From Anseranas semipalmata (taxonomy: Eukaryota > Chordata > Aves > Anseriformes > Anseranatidae): DNA of 64,000 bases. This document shows, in pieces, positions 1 to 13,900 of the stretch; position 1 is the stretch's first letter, and each line of letters begins with the position of its first letter. Below the pieces are notes generated by a model. The model was given only the letters and a program-made list of their open reading frames with translations, was not told where the DNA came from and made no database searches. The translations under genes and the position numbers were made by a program. The stretch spans positions 1,116 to 65,115 of the forward strand of contig VXAA01003854.1 of assembly GCA_013399115.1 (NCBI GenBank), in the 5' to 3' direction.

Positions 1-434
1 GGCCACCCAGCCAGTTTCTAACCCAACGAAGGGTACGCCAGTCCAAGCCACGAGCAGCCAGTTTCTTGAGGAGAATGCTGTGGGAAACGGTGTCAAAAGC
101 CTTACTGAAATCGAGGTAGACCACATCCACAGCCTTTCCCTCATCCACTAAGCGCGTCACCTGGTCATAGAAGGAGATCAGGTTCGTCAAGCAGGACCTG
201 CCTTTCATAAACCCATGCTGACTGGGCCCGATCGTCTGGTTGTCCCGCAAGTGCCGCGTGATGACACTCAAGATAATCTGCTCCATGAGCTTCCCTGGCA
301 CTGAGGTCAAACTAACAGGCCTATAGTTCCCCGGGTCCTCCCTCCGGCCCTTCTTGTAGATGGTCGTCACATTTGCTAGCCGCCAGTCATCTGGAACCTC
401 CCCTGAGAGCCAGGACTGCTGATAAATGATGGAT
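1..434 (-). mobile_element. CR1 LINE fragment (reverse transcriptase), cut by window start
   Basis: Read on the - strand, this stretch encodes part of a non-LTR reverse transcriptase. The motif YLDFSKAFDTVSH (near 70-125) is the palm motif A region of CR1-type elements. Upstream on the - strand, 160-430 matches the CR1 section with SQHGFMKGRSCLTNL-like wording and the TGATAAATGATGG region. CR1 is the main retrotransposon of birds. The 3' part of the copy would lie before base 1. It is a dead, partial copy in an intron. Confidence 0.9.
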
Positions 435-3123
435 TATTTAGTAATAACTAAGAAAAAAAAAGTTATCAATTCAATTCTTTGCTAACCAAAATTACTTTAT
501 CTTTTTTTTTTTCTTCTCTCTTATTAAGAATAGACTTCAGCCACATAGATGGGAGCAGTGGTACTTCACAGGCACAAAGTTGTGGTAGCTTTGGGTAGGG
601 GGTGAGGAGGTCTGCAGCCAGTCTGCTGGCTGACCACTCTTGGCTCCACAGTATAGACCTCTTCAGAGAAATGAGACGCTGGTTTCTTGACTTTCTAGTC
701 ATCTTGTGTGTTCGGCTTAATAATGTGGTCCATTTTGAGAATTACAATGGTGATTTGGTAAATGTGAGGTCAGGTGTGACACAATGCATGTTCCAGTGGG
801 GAACTAGCGAGAAAAGGTTGGAAAATTTATTCTACCAGAGCCTGTGAACTCTCTCTTTTTCCAGTGTGGCGATCAGTTCTGAATTTTTCTTACAATAGTT
901 GAAAACTCTAATCTAGACCTAAATACAATAGAATCCCCATTTTTCCTTCCTCTCAGTTTCATTAGTGAGATCTGAATTCCAGCTCTCCTGCCACTGCAGA
1001 GCCCTGTACAGAAGAAGCACCTCAATTAAATATGAAATATCAAGATAAATGTCTGAATAAAATATCCAGGACTCAGACAAACTTCCAAAACCTCCTTGTC
1101 AGCAGTGAAATGCCATTAAATCCTCTAGGAACTCATTAATAGATTAACATTTGGAAGAGTAATTACAGCTACATTAGCACTAAGAATAAAGAAAAATAAA
1201 GGAAAATCCGGCAGCATCATTTCTCTAAACTCTTGACACAAAGTGAAGATCAATACCATAAAAAAATCAGAAGTAAGGAATTAAGGTCAAGATGATTATG
1301 TCAAAAATAGGTAAGCTGTTCATATATATTTCTAATAAAACTAGTGCGGATAAAACTGTTATGTAGTGTTTCATATTATTTGTGTGGAATACTACCTCAC
1401 AGGGGTTAGAAAAGGAATATTGAGGTGAAATCAAATATGTATCTGGAAATTGGATGAGTTGGTGACTTCATTGCTGTTAACCCAAATCACAACTAAAATT
1501 AACAATGTCAGGCTTTGTAGCTACGTTTTCTAAGCCAAAGCAAGACACTATTCTTTAGTAAGACAGAAATATATTACCCTTCAAAAGGATTAAATACTGC
1601 AAAAGTCTTTTTTGAGAATTTATGGTACAGCTCTGCAAAGGGAAGAGAAAAGATAAGATGAAGTAGGTACTATAGTTAGATAAATAGGTGAGATCTTGAG
1701 AAATGTTTTCATTTTTCATAAAATTCTCACAATCTGTAAATTATATATATATAATTCATTACATTATAACATGGATTATGAATCTTGCAGATTTATAAAA
1801 TATGAAGAAATTCAAATGGAGAAAATATGACTTTATTTAGAAATGCTTCTCTGTTAATGTAAGTGTACCTACTGCAGAATCAGGCTGCACTGCAGTGTGC
1901 CAGTGGGAACTATTTCAAGAAGAAAAAAAATAAAATATATGAAAAGTAACTAGGTTGTAAAATACATAAATGACAAATAAAATGAAGTCATCAATGTGTA
2001 AAAAATGTTAAGGTTTTAGATTTGCAATTTTCCTATTTAAATGCCCTCATTGATTTGTTACAAATACTGTTAACCCTGTGTTTGGAAAATGGTGAGGACA
2101 TTATCACTTGTGTTCTCATTTGTAATAAAATAGATTAACTTGCTGTGAAATTTTAACTAGGCTGAGACACAACAGTAGCTACCTAATGAACCAGAGCACA
2201 TTGCTGTTAAGTAGCTAAATAGATGCATACTGATTACAGGACTGAAAAATGGATCTGTTTACTTGCAAAAAAAAAAAAGAGTCTGTTCATAGTGTTATTC
2301 ATTATAGTAGGGGAGATTCAGCATTACATTTCCACACAAACATTTAGAAATAGACAATTTCTCAATCCATATGCAGTCTTACGTGATGGTACTCTATCCT
2401 TATTTGTAGTACATAAAATATAGAGAAAATTTCAGCTCCTTTGTTACCTGTAGGGAAAAGTGCATCTTCCCTGTATATGTAAATTTTTGTAACCAGTAAG
2501 AAGTTAGATGACATAATCAACTAATTCTCTTAGAAAATGATTCACTGTGTGATTACGAATGACAATGTTATTTGACACATTTATTTCTGCCTGAACATTT
2601 CAAACTAAGACCCTGAGTTAGAAGGCAAATTACTTGAAGCAGAGATTATTTTATAGCAAGAGACAATGGAAAGCACAGTCACCAGAAGGAGCTTGAATAC
2701 TTTGCTTTTCCAAATCATCAGCTTTTGAATTACTCAAATAACTCCCATTTAATATGACATATATGGCTGTTTGTGTGATATCTATATGTTAATTCATCGT
2801 CATATTTGTTCATAGTTTTTGTTCTGCAGAACAGTTGGCATGTCCTCTGCGTGGCTATTCATTTTCATGGTTGCAATAGACAATGAAATTTACTTAAATG
2901 ATGTACTCTTCTGTAAAATTAATCATTTCAAAATTATATCTTAATTGGAAATTGAGTACTTTTTGTGATAAAAAGAGAGTAGGTAGTGCCAAAGAGAACT
3001 GTTAAAACTGAAATCCAAGCAAACAGAATTGCAGTCAGAGTTGTAGCCTGTTAGCTGTAACCTATTATTTACACAAAGCTATTATTTACACAAATGTAAA
3101 AGACAGTATTTATAAGCTCAGGA
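435..3123. other. Upstream intron, no gene seen
   Basis: AT-rich unique-looking sequence. Only short chance open frames occur on either strand. I see no exon with DACH-like text. Confidence 0.7.
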
Positions 3124-4040
3124 TTGCACAGACTCATAGACTGGTTTGGGTTGTAAGGGACCTTAAAGATCATCTAGTTCTAACCCCCCTGCCATGAGCA
3201 GGGTCACCTTCCACCAGACCAGGCTGCTCAAAGCCCCATCCAGCCTGGCCTTGAGCACTTCCAGGGATGGGGCGTCCACAGCTTCTCTGGGCAACCTGTT
3301 CCAGTGCCTCACCACCCTCAGTAAAGAATTTCTACCTAGTGTCTAATCTCAATCTACCCTCTTTTAGTTTAAAACCATTACCCTTTGTCCTATTGCTGCA
3401 CACCCTGATAAAGAGTCCCTCCCCATCTTTTTTGTAGGCCCCCTTTAAGTACAGGAAGGTCCCCGGAGCTTTTCTTCTCTAGGCTGAACAACCCCAACTC
3501 TCTCAGCCAGTTGTTGTAGGAGAGGTACTCCAGCCCTCCCATCATTTTTGTGGCCCTCCTCTGGACTCGCTCCAACAGCAACATATCCTTCTTATGCTGG
3601 GGGCCTGCTGAACACAGTACTCCAGGTAGTGTCTCACGAGAGCAGGGTAGGGCAGACAGTCACCCTTTTTGACCTACTGGTCACGCTTCGTTTGATGCAG
3701 CCCAGGATACGGTTGGCTTTCTGGGCTGCAAGCGCACATTGCCAGCTCATGTTGAGTTTTTCATCCAGCAACACCCACAGGTCCAGATGGTAAATAGCAC
3801 CAGTCCCAGTACCAACCCCTGAGGAACACCACTTGTCACTGGTCTCCAGTTGGACATCAAGACATTGACTGCAACTCTTTCAGTGCAACCATCCAGCCAA
3901 TTCCTTCTCCACTGAGTGGTCCACCTGTCAAATCCACGTCTCTCAAATTTAGAGACAAGGAAGTTGTGTGGGACAGTGGCAAATGCTTTGCACAAGTCCA
4001 GATAGATGACGTTAGTTGCATGTATATTATTCATCATGTA
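3124..4040 (-). mobile_element. CR1 LINE, 3' portion with internal deletion
   Basis: On the - strand the element runs from about 4040 to 3124. It opens with reverse transcriptase text ([17 protein letters not shown], then [10 protein letters not shown], motif B), and near 3790 jumps to the late ORF2 region ([19 protein letters not shown] in another frame). It then covers the CR1 3' end, including the typical ggaccttaaagatcatctag and a 3' terminus at cacagactcatagactgg. The catalytic (F/Y)ADD motif is missing at the 3790 junction. Frame changes and stops show it is inactive. Confidence 0.92.
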
Positions 4041-6245
4041 TCTAGAAGAATACTTTTGGGGTGACCCTTTAAATGTGATTTACTAAGCAAACCATCCACA
4101 GAGTAAGTCACAACTCTCCTTTATTCTTCTGCTCGTCTCAGCAACCTCTAGAATCAGTCTTTTGGAGACCGAGAAGACAACAATGGCCACTTGAAGATCA
4201 GTGGCTTAAACTTTTTTTTTCCCAAGAATTTGAGAATTTGTTTGTTTAAAACCATTCAGTTCTAAAAACTTCAAGATCTTCTGACTCAACATAGTAGTTC
4301 CATTTGTTAAAACTTAATAAACTTTTTTAATTAGCATTCAAAAATACTGCAATTAAAAGTCTCCCTGTAAGATTTATTAGTTATTGTATGTTCATTAAAT
4401 AACAGATAATTAGTGAAAACAGATCCATTGAGGATTAACAGCTATGTAATAGATACACATCTGTTACATGATTTTGAGGCTCAGTTGTTATTTAATGTAC
4501 AATAACTACCCTATTAAAAACACATTCAATGCTATGTTTTTGGCTGGTGTGATTGGAATAGACAAATACCACCCCTTGCTATTAAGAGGATCCATTCTCA
4601 CATTCCCTTTGCATCATTCTCAAATGTGTCTGTAAATATGAAGATGGGTGTGTTTTAAAGAGATGGTTTTAATGGGTAATAGAATATTCTTAAAATGTTG
4701 ATCTTACTGCCAGTGTTATTAATGAATTTCTTTGATAGGTTATTAACAGAAGCTATTATGCTAGCTATTTCTAATGGAGAAACTATTAGAATCCAGTGTT
4801 CTATTCCTAAAGCTGTATTATTGATTTAGCATAGTCTAGCAAAAACTGCATTAAAAGTTTGGATGCTATTGAGCTTATTTTCCAAAGTACATGTACCAAG
4901 TAGCCAGATTGCATACACTTAATGAAAAAAATCTTTGAGAGTAGGTTAGAAAGGCAAAAAAATTGCAAAGTTCCTTTGAGACAACTTCCCCAGAGTACAC
5001 TGTAGTTGTGATTTTCAATGGGGTGGGGACAAGAGGATCGCCCTTAAAAAAAAAAAAAAAAGGAAAGAAACTAACATTTCAGTTTTGAGTTTCCACAGGG
5101 AACAGCTGATTGCCATAGGTGAGGGCAACTGCAAAGTTGCAGTTTCTGGACTTCTGCGAATTCAAACAGCTCCTTGTCTCCATTGGAACTACACCTTTAA
5201 AGACTTTCTTACCTGTAGTAGAGGATTTCAACCATAGAGAAGAGATTTTAAAATAGGAGTATCTAGAGTATCTCAGGCCATGTTCTGCCTCTTTTAGAAG
5301 ATTCTCATTTTTTGTTCATCCTGGGAACAGGAATGAAGGGGACTGGAATTTTGAATAAGTTCAGAAGAATAATGCATGTGGAATCACTGGGTTGGAAAGT
5401 ATCTCAAGTGGTCATATAATCAATCACTTTCTTCAAGACAGGACGAATTATTGCTTGTCTAACCTGTTGCTAAAGATTTTTACTGGTGGAAATTCTACAA
5501 CATCTCCTGGCAATCCGCAAGTTTAGATATACAGATCTGCTGAATTTCATTTTGCTAGATTTTACAATTTCTTACCCTTTTTTCTCCTTTCCTAAAGTAC
5601 TAGATATATTTAAATTAGAAGTTGATCTCAAAATTTTGTGTGCAAATGTGCACATAAGAATTTGCAAGCACAGTCTTATTTTTGTTAGCTAGTGGTGCTT
5701 TTCATCCAAAAGTGAACTTGTCTTCCTAGTGCCATGGCTTTTAAAATTGGTCTGCCTGCTGCCCTGAGAAGACATTGATGTAATGTATTCAGGTACAGAG
5801 TAATTTTTCTTGGGAGTTTACAAATTTGACTGTGTTTAGTGCCAGTTAGTCCAAATCTGAATTGTTTATTTGAAATGTGACTCATACATGCCAATTTTAA
5901 TATCGGTAGATTAAAATTAGTTTCAGCAAACTGCATGAAAAAACATTCTTTATATTCCTATGTGTGGAAAAGTTAGAAAATAAAGATTTATCAAGGAAAA
6001 AAAGGTGGTAAGTGCTGTGTCATGACACTAAGGATGAAAAACTGTACCTAGATGCATTGCATGTAGAAAACTATACTCTTTTTGAGTATAGAAGGCTATA
6101 CTGCCCTTTTGATGTGAATTCTGTTCACTGTTTATCTTGGAAAGACTATTTGTTACTGCTATTTTAGCCACTTTCATTTTCTGATTGAACTTCAGTGATG
6201 TTCATTAATCAAATCGCACAGACCTTGTTTCATTTGTGTTTCAAG
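4041..6245. other. Upstream intron, no gene seen
   Basis: AT-rich sequence leading to the first exon of the window, with nothing beyond the A16 tract at 5046. Confidence 0.7.
5046..5061. repeat. A16 tract
   Basis: A run of 16 A with no target-site or gene-like sequence before it. Confidence 0.9.
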
Positions 6246-6381
6246 GAAAGGATTCAAGACAGCCCTTCTCCAGCTCCCTCTCTAGAAGACAGTCAGCGGC
6301 CTGGGAGCCACGCTTCCTCCCACCAGAGCAGCAGCGTGTCCAGCTCACCTTCCCAGCTGGACAACACACCAGACAGAATTG
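6246..6381 (+). CDS. DACH2: DACH2 exon encoding Ser/Pro-rich linker
   Basis: The exon encodes 45 codons plus one base (phase 0 in, phase 1 out). The peptide begins ERIQDSPSPAPSLEDSQRPG, continues through a run of serines and ends DNTPDRI. This is the low-complexity linker between the two Dachshund boxes, a probable phosphorylation-rich spacer. The acceptor is tttgtgtttcaag, and the donor g|gtgagt is near consensus. An alternative AG five bases downstream (6249-6250) would change the phase, so the exact left edge depends on the previous exon, which is not in the window. Confidence 0.9.
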
Positions 6382-6501
6382 GTGAGTGCTTTGCAGCCTC
6401 ACACCCCTTGACAATTACTGACCTCAAGAATTTTAGCAGTTTGTTGAAGCAAATATTTCTTTACTGGGAAACTCAGGAAAGCCCTCACTTATTAAAAAAA
6501 A

Positions 6502-6536
6502 CCAAAGAACCAACCAACCAACCAAACAAACAAACA
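6502..6536. repeat. (AACC)/(AAAC) simple repeat
   Basis: An imperfect ACCA/ACAA tetranucleotide tract about 120 bp after an exon donor. Confidence 0.85.
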
Positions 6537-6964
6537 CCCTACAAAAATAACCAGAAAGTTCATTACTATGGTTTGTTTTATTAGGTTCATCACTATGCAG
6601 AGCCCAGCCCCTCAGACTCATTCTGTGCCTGTATCCACCCATGCACAGAAGATACCACCCCTTCTATGGTATGACTGACTAATCTTCCATGCTGGCCTGA
6701 GAAAGTGCCTCTGAAAGCACCTGGAGTTGAAAAATAACAAGATATGTTTTAATTCATATGTATGTCAGAAAACTCACAGATTATGTAATGACTTTTCCAC
6801 TCCAAAAACCTCTTGCCCAGACATTCCCTCAGTGCCATGAAGGTGAGAGCTTTTTGATTTTTTTTGGTCTCTCAACGACGGTTTTCACAGTCTTTGCATT
6901 ATTGATCTTGTGTTTAAAATGCAAATTTGGACTGGAGGAAGTTTGGATCCTATTCTTGGTGCTT

Positions 6965-7012
6965 CCAGGAGGGATCTAGGGCAAGTCAATTAACATCTCT
7001 TCACGTCAGTGT
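6965..7012 (+). repeat. MIR SINE remnant
   Basis: The stretch gatctagggcaagtcaatta followed by acatctcttcacgtcagt resembles the 3' half of MIR (gggcaagtcacttaacctctctgtgcctcagt). It is a short, old remnant in the intron after the first exon of this window. Confidence 0.55.
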
Positions 7013-8268
7013 ATGTCAACACTGTTGTCTTCACAGTGACTGCAGCCCATGCAGGCATTGCTGAGCTACATTTAAACTACAAGAACAGTGCAGCTCATGG
7101 AAATAATTGTAGTCTTCTCTACCATCAAATAACTACTCAGCTGCTTGCTGGAATTTTGGAGTTTTGACCCTGGTCCATGCTACAGCACCATTATGCCATA
7201 GAGCGCAGTTGGCAATACACAAAAACTAGTCAATAGAAGCTGAACTACTTTGCCTTAACATATGCATACACAGGGCAAAGACTAGAAAGTAGATTCCCTT
7301 CAGCTTTCATATATGTAAAATAGGGCTAGAAATATACAGGACAGGGAATGTAACTTCCCTTAGCAACAATGAAAAAGGGACTTTTTTTCCTTATTGTAGC
7401 CTTTGAAAGCTACTGTAACTTGTTATTAATAGTAGCACATACTGCAGTCCTCTGAGTTCTAGAAATAGTGCTGAAAGTTTTTTTAAAGAAAGCTACATTT
7501 TATTTATGTTGAACCAAACATTTCTCTACATTGAAGTCTAACGCTTACTGTTATAAAGATATGTACATATACATTCTGTCTATATAAATATGTATTTTTT
7601 TACTTTTGCAAGTTTTGCAAGTTTTTAACAAGTCTCCTTGCTAGAGTGACTTTAAATTCTGTAGTTGTTTAATTGCAGAGAAGGTAATGTTTTAATACAA
7701 TAAGAACAAAGAAAATAAGCATCCTGAAATCATAAACTTAACATGTCTCTCTGATTTTGAAGATTTTAAGTAAAGAATTTCTTTTAGCACTACAGAGTAT
7801 GGTTTTTTTTTTCACTGTCATCTACCAAGTTTGGGTTACTGTCTCTGTATCTGTATTTCTTTATTAAGCTTGCTGCTTTATAGATAATTACTAATACATA
7901 AATCCTTTGTTTTACTAAATGTATTTTTCCCCAAAATGATTTCTGTGAAGTACTTTTCTAAATTGTTAATTTGAACATTTTATAAGAAATCAGATTTATC
8001 ACAGTAGTAATTTTAGTTCTGTCTTGGTATCTTTTTTTAATCAACTTAAGCAAATTTGCTTTTGCTACATATTTTAGTTAGCTCTAACTGCTGAATTAGG
8101 AGCTTTATTGGCAGTGAAAATGGTCAGTTGCTTTAGAACTTAGAACGTATAAATGAATGTTAAAATATCAAAATATTGACAAAAAATATATAATTTAATA
8201 TTTTCCTCTCTTCTGACATTTTTTTTACTGACAGTGTTTATAGCTGTGCTGCTCTCTGATTTTTTTAG

Positions 8269-8349
8269 CTATGTTGACCAACAGCAGGGAAGGAGAACTC
8301 ATTGATCAAGAAACTGGGACAAGCCTAAAAAAAATACAAAAGGAGAAAG
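8269..8349 (+). CDS. DACH2: DACH2 exon encoding ELIDQETGTSLKK segment
   Basis: This 81-nt exon (phase 1 in and out) follows a ttttttag acceptor and ends aaag|gtaaaa. With the carried-over g it reads AMLTNSREGELIDQETGTSL and then KKIQKEK. The segment lies just before the C-terminal Dachbox and is the part I use to call DACH2 and not DACH1. It is too short to stand out as an open frame. It is supported by exact phase agreement with the exons on both sides. Because it is a multiple of three, it could be skipped without a frameshift. Confidence 0.88.
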
Positions 8350-10831
8350 GTAAAATTAAACTATTTTCCATCTCAGGCATTTAATTGCACTTACATGTTT
8401 TATTCCTTTTTCTAGTATTCTGCATATGCAGTGACATAATAGGATAAATCTAAGAAACCTAAGTGCCTAATTGCAATGAATAATGTATCCAGTGAATTTA
8501 GATCACATTCTTCTTAGGAAGTGTTAACAATCATATCTTTGCTTCCCACTATTTATATCATATAGGAGTAATATTTTGCTGGTCTTTTGACTCAATTATT
8601 TATAAAGTTCCTAGCAACTATTTGATTAGTCACACAGTGTTGTTTCTTTTCCTCCAGTGGATGTGTGTGCAGGCTACTCTAATGGCAGTATGTAGGTGAG
8701 GGAAATATTAGACATTTTTCATGTCTAATGACATTACATTATCTCGCAAGTGTGAGGCAACAAGGGAAGAGGTGAAGCTTAGCCTATAGAGCTTGTCCTG
8801 TAGGCAGGGAAGTGCCTCCTCTGCTCATTTCTCCTTGCAGTGATTGTTGGGAGCTGGTGAAAGTGAATATGTTGGTGTATGCAGGTAAGCCCTGGGGAGG
8901 TGTCACAGTCACAGAGAGATGTGGCATCTGCAGCTGCACATGGAGGAAGAAGAAGGCATTTTGTTTCCTTGTAAATACAAAAAAAAAAAAAACAATTAAT
9001 CATATTAGAAGACAAAGTTTGTTCTGGCAGTACATACAGAAAGCACCATACAAAATGAGTGCCTGCAAGAAAGAGATGAGATATAGCTGAAGAAATGAAA
9101 GGAAGCTGAAGGTAAGTGTGAAGTGAATACTAGAAAAGATAATGCAAAAGCATATACTGAGGGAGATATTAAGGTTTTAAGGCAAAAGATGTGAAGGAAA
9201 AGTAAGAGAAGAAAGTGTCCAAAAGAGGACACAACATATACAAGTGTTATTTTTACTGTTATTTTTATCACTGCAATATATATTCTTTATTCCTAATAGT
9301 AGTATTATTCTCCTCTACATAATCATTGTGGACTCTGGTGCACCTCAAATACATTGAGCAATTTTCATATTCAGATGTGGACATTCACTGAAGAGTGTGG
9401 TGTGTGCTGACTTGCTCGGTAGAAAATATCCATGTAATTTGTATATAGAACAAGCTTTGTTTTTCAAAACCTGCCGTTACTTTTACTAAGGCAAAATATA
9501 TTTACCATGGAAAAGATTTTCAAAGTTATTAAGAAGGAATGTAGTTAAAATAAAAGTATCAACATTTATTAAGTATGACAAGTAAGCGGTTTATACAACC
9601 ATGGCAAACATATGTTTTCACATCTGCTTTGAGTAATATCATCATGATTTTAAAAATGATTTATAGCTCTGCAGGCCATAAAATGCCAGCTTTGCTGTAA
9701 GTTGGAAGTTTTCAAACAACAAAGAAATTATTGAAGGCATATATTGAGCATGGTTTTGTTAGACGTCTTGTTATAACTTTACATATCTGAGCACTCTGTA
9801 ACAATTAAGATAGCAACAAATGAAAATTAATTAACTAAAATTTAGCAGTAGTACTACTCATGTGAAAGCTTAGCATAAAAAACTATAAAACTTATTGTAA
9901 TTATTGTAAGCAAATACTGTGATGTGCCTCAGGATACACAATTTTTGTTTTCCATGTCCCTTTGATAGTGATCTTGGCACCAGACAAAAATGTGTCAGTT
10001 TGTTCTCATCAGAGTAATTCCAAGGTAATCAGAGCTGAAGAGCATATAGCTTAACAATTTTTCTAAAAAAAAGCAGTTAATATGAAGTTATTGCAGTTAT
10101 ACTGAGCTGTTTGCATATGTTGGTGGGACAAAGTTTACAGAATTAATGGCTGTCTCAGTGCAGAGGGGTTAGAGGCTGGTTACAGACCATACGTTTAAGC
10201 TTGTTGAAGGAGCAATGCCATTAAATCTCAATTACTCCACATCCTTTCATCATCTTTTTAGGAAGTATGGTCAGGCTCAAGATTAGAAGACAACTAAATC
10301 AAACATCTTTATAGGTCAGCAGTTTTATTTCTTATACAAAATATACTATTATATTTTAGTCAAACATCTTTAACCATTATGGTGCACGAACACTCTGCCT
10401 GTGCACCCATGTCAGGGTGTGAGTGAAAACCATATGAAGGGTAATCTGTACTTTATTTTAAAATTGCTAATGAAAGGAAACAGCGTTAGAAAATACCCAC
10501 AGAACATAGCCCCAAATGTTTACAGAAACTTAAACACAAGTTATTCCTGCTTATGCTTACTTGTTATTTCTGTTTTTAAACACTAACATTTTACCTGCAC
10601 AATTGCTCATAGTAACTCGATTTTAAATTTGCCTGCTTTAGTATTTATTCTGGAAAAAATCTCTATTGTGTGGGAAGGAAGTTTGTTTGACACCGTATTA
10701 TACAGGCTTTATAGAAACATCCATATGAAATCTGGCATTAGGAGGCTTAAACGAGCCAGAAGAGACTTTGGCCATACCTGCCAGTGGGATTTAATTGCTC
10801 AAACTCCTCATATAGGATGGAATAATAAAAG

Positions 10832-10915
10832 ACACTAGCCCAACTCTTGCCACAGTGAAATCAATGGGAGTGATTGTGATGTCTTCAATGGACAGGGAAC
10901 AGAGTTTGGCCAAAG
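10832..10915. repeat. Possible ancient amniote interspersed repeat
   Basis: Phrases such as gtgaaatcaatgggagtgat and tgatgtcttcaatgga resemble the 'actcccattgacttcaatgggag' text that recurs in old amniote repeats of reptiles and birds. No family can be assigned by eye. Confidence 0.3.
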
Positions 10916-13900
10916 CCTGGTATTTTGGACGATAGCTCCCCCAGATAATATTACTGGTTATTATTCCAGACAGGAAAGGTAAATACTCACAGGCTGCATG
11001 AGTGTTGTACCTCCCGGGCCGCTGGCATGCCCTGACCCCAGTGAGACGTGGGCATAGGCCAGCCCTGCTCCTCTGCTCTGATTTTGGCAGGAGGCAAGCA
11101 GGACCCACGGGCCCCAGGGAACCAGAGCGTGCTTTAACAGGGTGTTCACATGGATGTTTGGGGAGCTGGAGCTGCACTCCACCTTAAGTGAACCAAAGTA
11201 AAAATTCATAGGAAAATTTCATAAATGACCGGTATCTTCGGACTTTGTTCAAGTGGTCTTTGAGTAGAAATGCAGACTGTATTTGTTGAGAAAGTGATTT
11301 GCTCTGAATCTCCCTTAGCTGCTCAGTGGTGATGCTACCACCTTTAGACCGATTGTGTGTATTCTCAGAGTGCAAGTCTGGACCCAGCAGCTATGTCTCA
11401 TGTTTCCAGTAGACAGTAGTCTCCAAAACTGCATCTGGCAGTTATCCCTTTTCATTTTATTGAAGGGTACTTTTCCATTTATTACTTCAAGGAAATGGGA
11501 ATTTTGCATCATTTCTGTCAGCTAAGTGAAATATTTTCAGATGGCCAGAGACTACAGTAATGAAAGAATAACTATATTTACAGTATTTCACTAGCAGAAA
11601 AGAGGGTTTATGCTGTTTAAATTAATCATTGCCAAAGGGCTGGGTTACTCATGATGTGAGGGGAGGAGAAAGAGCAGGTGCAGAACACCTGAAACAGCAA
11701 CAGGCTCCAAGTGGTGGGGGGTGTCCTCCAGAGAAAGGACTTTTCCAACAATTAATCTGAAAGCATCCAGATGGAGAGTGCAAGGAAGAAGAACGGGAGC
11801 TAAGAGTACGAAGCTGTAACATGCATCATGTATAGAAAGTCTATGAGAGGTGCCAACACTTCAGTGTTTACCATGCTGTTTCTTTGACGTATCAGTACTT
11901 ACTTGATAAAGATATAATGACAAATAAGCAGTTTTCCTTGGGATTATGCTCACGAATCTCCTCTTGAGATACATGAAAAACTTCCGAAATTAGAAATAAA
12001 TTCATGTTCCTTTTGGTATCTAAGTGTGATTAATTTAGAGACCCAGGAGTTATTTCGTAAGCAGTGGATGCAATAATACATGGGTTTAAAGGCTGCAAGG
12101 TTTTCTTGTTCCAAAAATCTCAAGTGACTTGCATAGCACAAATATTCACTAGAAAATTCAGAGATATTTTTATATTTTCTGTCCTCTGCGAATACTGAAG
12201 GATAACAAACACAGTGCTGTAGTCTGGATGAAGGCTTTTTCCACGAGATTTTGTTGTTGTTAACTTTAACCTGCAAGTGAAGTGACAACTGATAAAATGG
12301 TGGCTTAAGAGTAGATTTGATCTTTCATCAGTCAATCAGTCAAAACAAACAAACAATCAAAAAAAAACCAAACCATGAAACTAAGGCAAACTCTTATTAA
12401 CACTTAGAGTCACAATATATGTGAATAGAAAATAATAGCAGAGTTCTAATTTTTACAGTGTATAGACTCGTGTCATTATGACAGTGCATTTAACCATTGC
12501 TAAAACATTTATAAATACAAGGGCAATTAGTTATGCAAAGGATATTAATGGAATATTCCAAGGTCACATCTTTTACATTAAGTTCATATTGGATGTTGTA
12601 AGTAAACAAATTTACTTTATTTCCAAAATCAATTTAACAATGCCATTTTATCTGAAGAGTAAAATACCTGCTTTGTAATTATCTTGGCATATGGACCAAG
12701 ACAGTTTCTTACACTGATATATAATTTATTGATATGTTTTATTTATTAGATTTCTATGGCTTTAATGTTTTACTGTCTAAACACTACAGTGAGTCTAGGT
12801 AAACATGCTGAAATACTGAAATTCTCTTTACTCAGAAGGCTTCGGAGCAAATTTTTGTCAGCAATTTGTATAGGTTCATGGAATAAAATGGGCAAATAAG
12901 AATGCAATAAGACAAATATGTGGTATTTTTAACGGTAGCTTCTCTCCAAAGTCAGGTTGTCTCTTCAGAGTTTACCACTTCCACTTTTCCTCCAATACTG
13001 TGAATTGAGTTTTCTACAGGTCCATCTTATTGAGCTATAGCAGACTTGAAAGGCATAAAAGGGGAGGGGGGGAAGGATTGCTCAACGGCACCTAGTGGCT
13101 TTCAGATTAGGCCCAGTAATCTTTTCCTTAGAGTTAACACTCGCATTAAAACTGACCCTTTGAATTCTCTGGTTCATAATAACTCTGATGCAGTCATTAA
13201 CCTGAAAACTGCAGTTGGTGACATTCTTAATGTCTATGAGTTATTTAATAAGTTTGCCTTCAGTCCTCATTAAGAGCAGTAAGATCTGAAAAATATGCAT
13301 CCTGAAAGATTGCTGAAAGGTTTTCTTATGTTACAGAAATCCTTGAGATCTCTGGGAACGCACTCACACAGGTTCAGCCTCCACCTGCCTGTGCTCTGAG
13401 CCTTCCATAGGTACCAAACCTGCTCCTGAGAAATTGTGTTTGTTCATTTGTGTGCCTAAGTGTGTAACCATGTGTATGTGTAGGGAAGGAACAGCTTCTT
13501 CTCAGTGTGAGTTCATCCAGTATGTCTTAGACTGTCACCGCTTGAAATTTTGGCTTGCACAAACAGTACATGTTACTGAAAAACATGTCATTTCTAGCAA
13601 GGACAACAAAGACTGTGATCAAACACTTGTTCACTAAGAAACTGCTTAGAAGCCAGCAATTGCTGCTTTCACTACAGGTTTCTGTTGTAAAAAAAAAAAA
13701 GGTTTTGGCATGTTTCATGCATTTGATTTAAGCCAAAGTAAGTGAACTGGTACAAATTTAAATTAATAACAACAATTATAGTTTATTGTGAAAGATTTGC
13801 AATATTTGTGTCTGAGGAAGACGTTCAATATACTCACAGAAACTGCACTTTATAAAAAAATATGTTTATTTTCTAAGGGTTATTAACCCTTACTAACTTA

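Larger units (their letters stand above)
6382..8268 (+). other. DACH2 intron (1.9 kb)
   Basis: GT-AG intron between the Ser/Pro-rich exon and the 81-nt exon. It holds the AACC repeat and a MIR remnant; otherwise AT-rich with no coding signal. Confidence 0.85.

Noticed and set aside
5046..5061. A16 run as the tail of a processed pseudogene
   Set aside because: The preceding sequence has no gene-like text and no flanking duplication was found.
10791..11187. Long - strand frame (128 codons) over a GC-richer patch
   Set aside because: It crosses a likely old interspersed repeat, overlaps open frames on both strands and has no protein similarity I can recognise.
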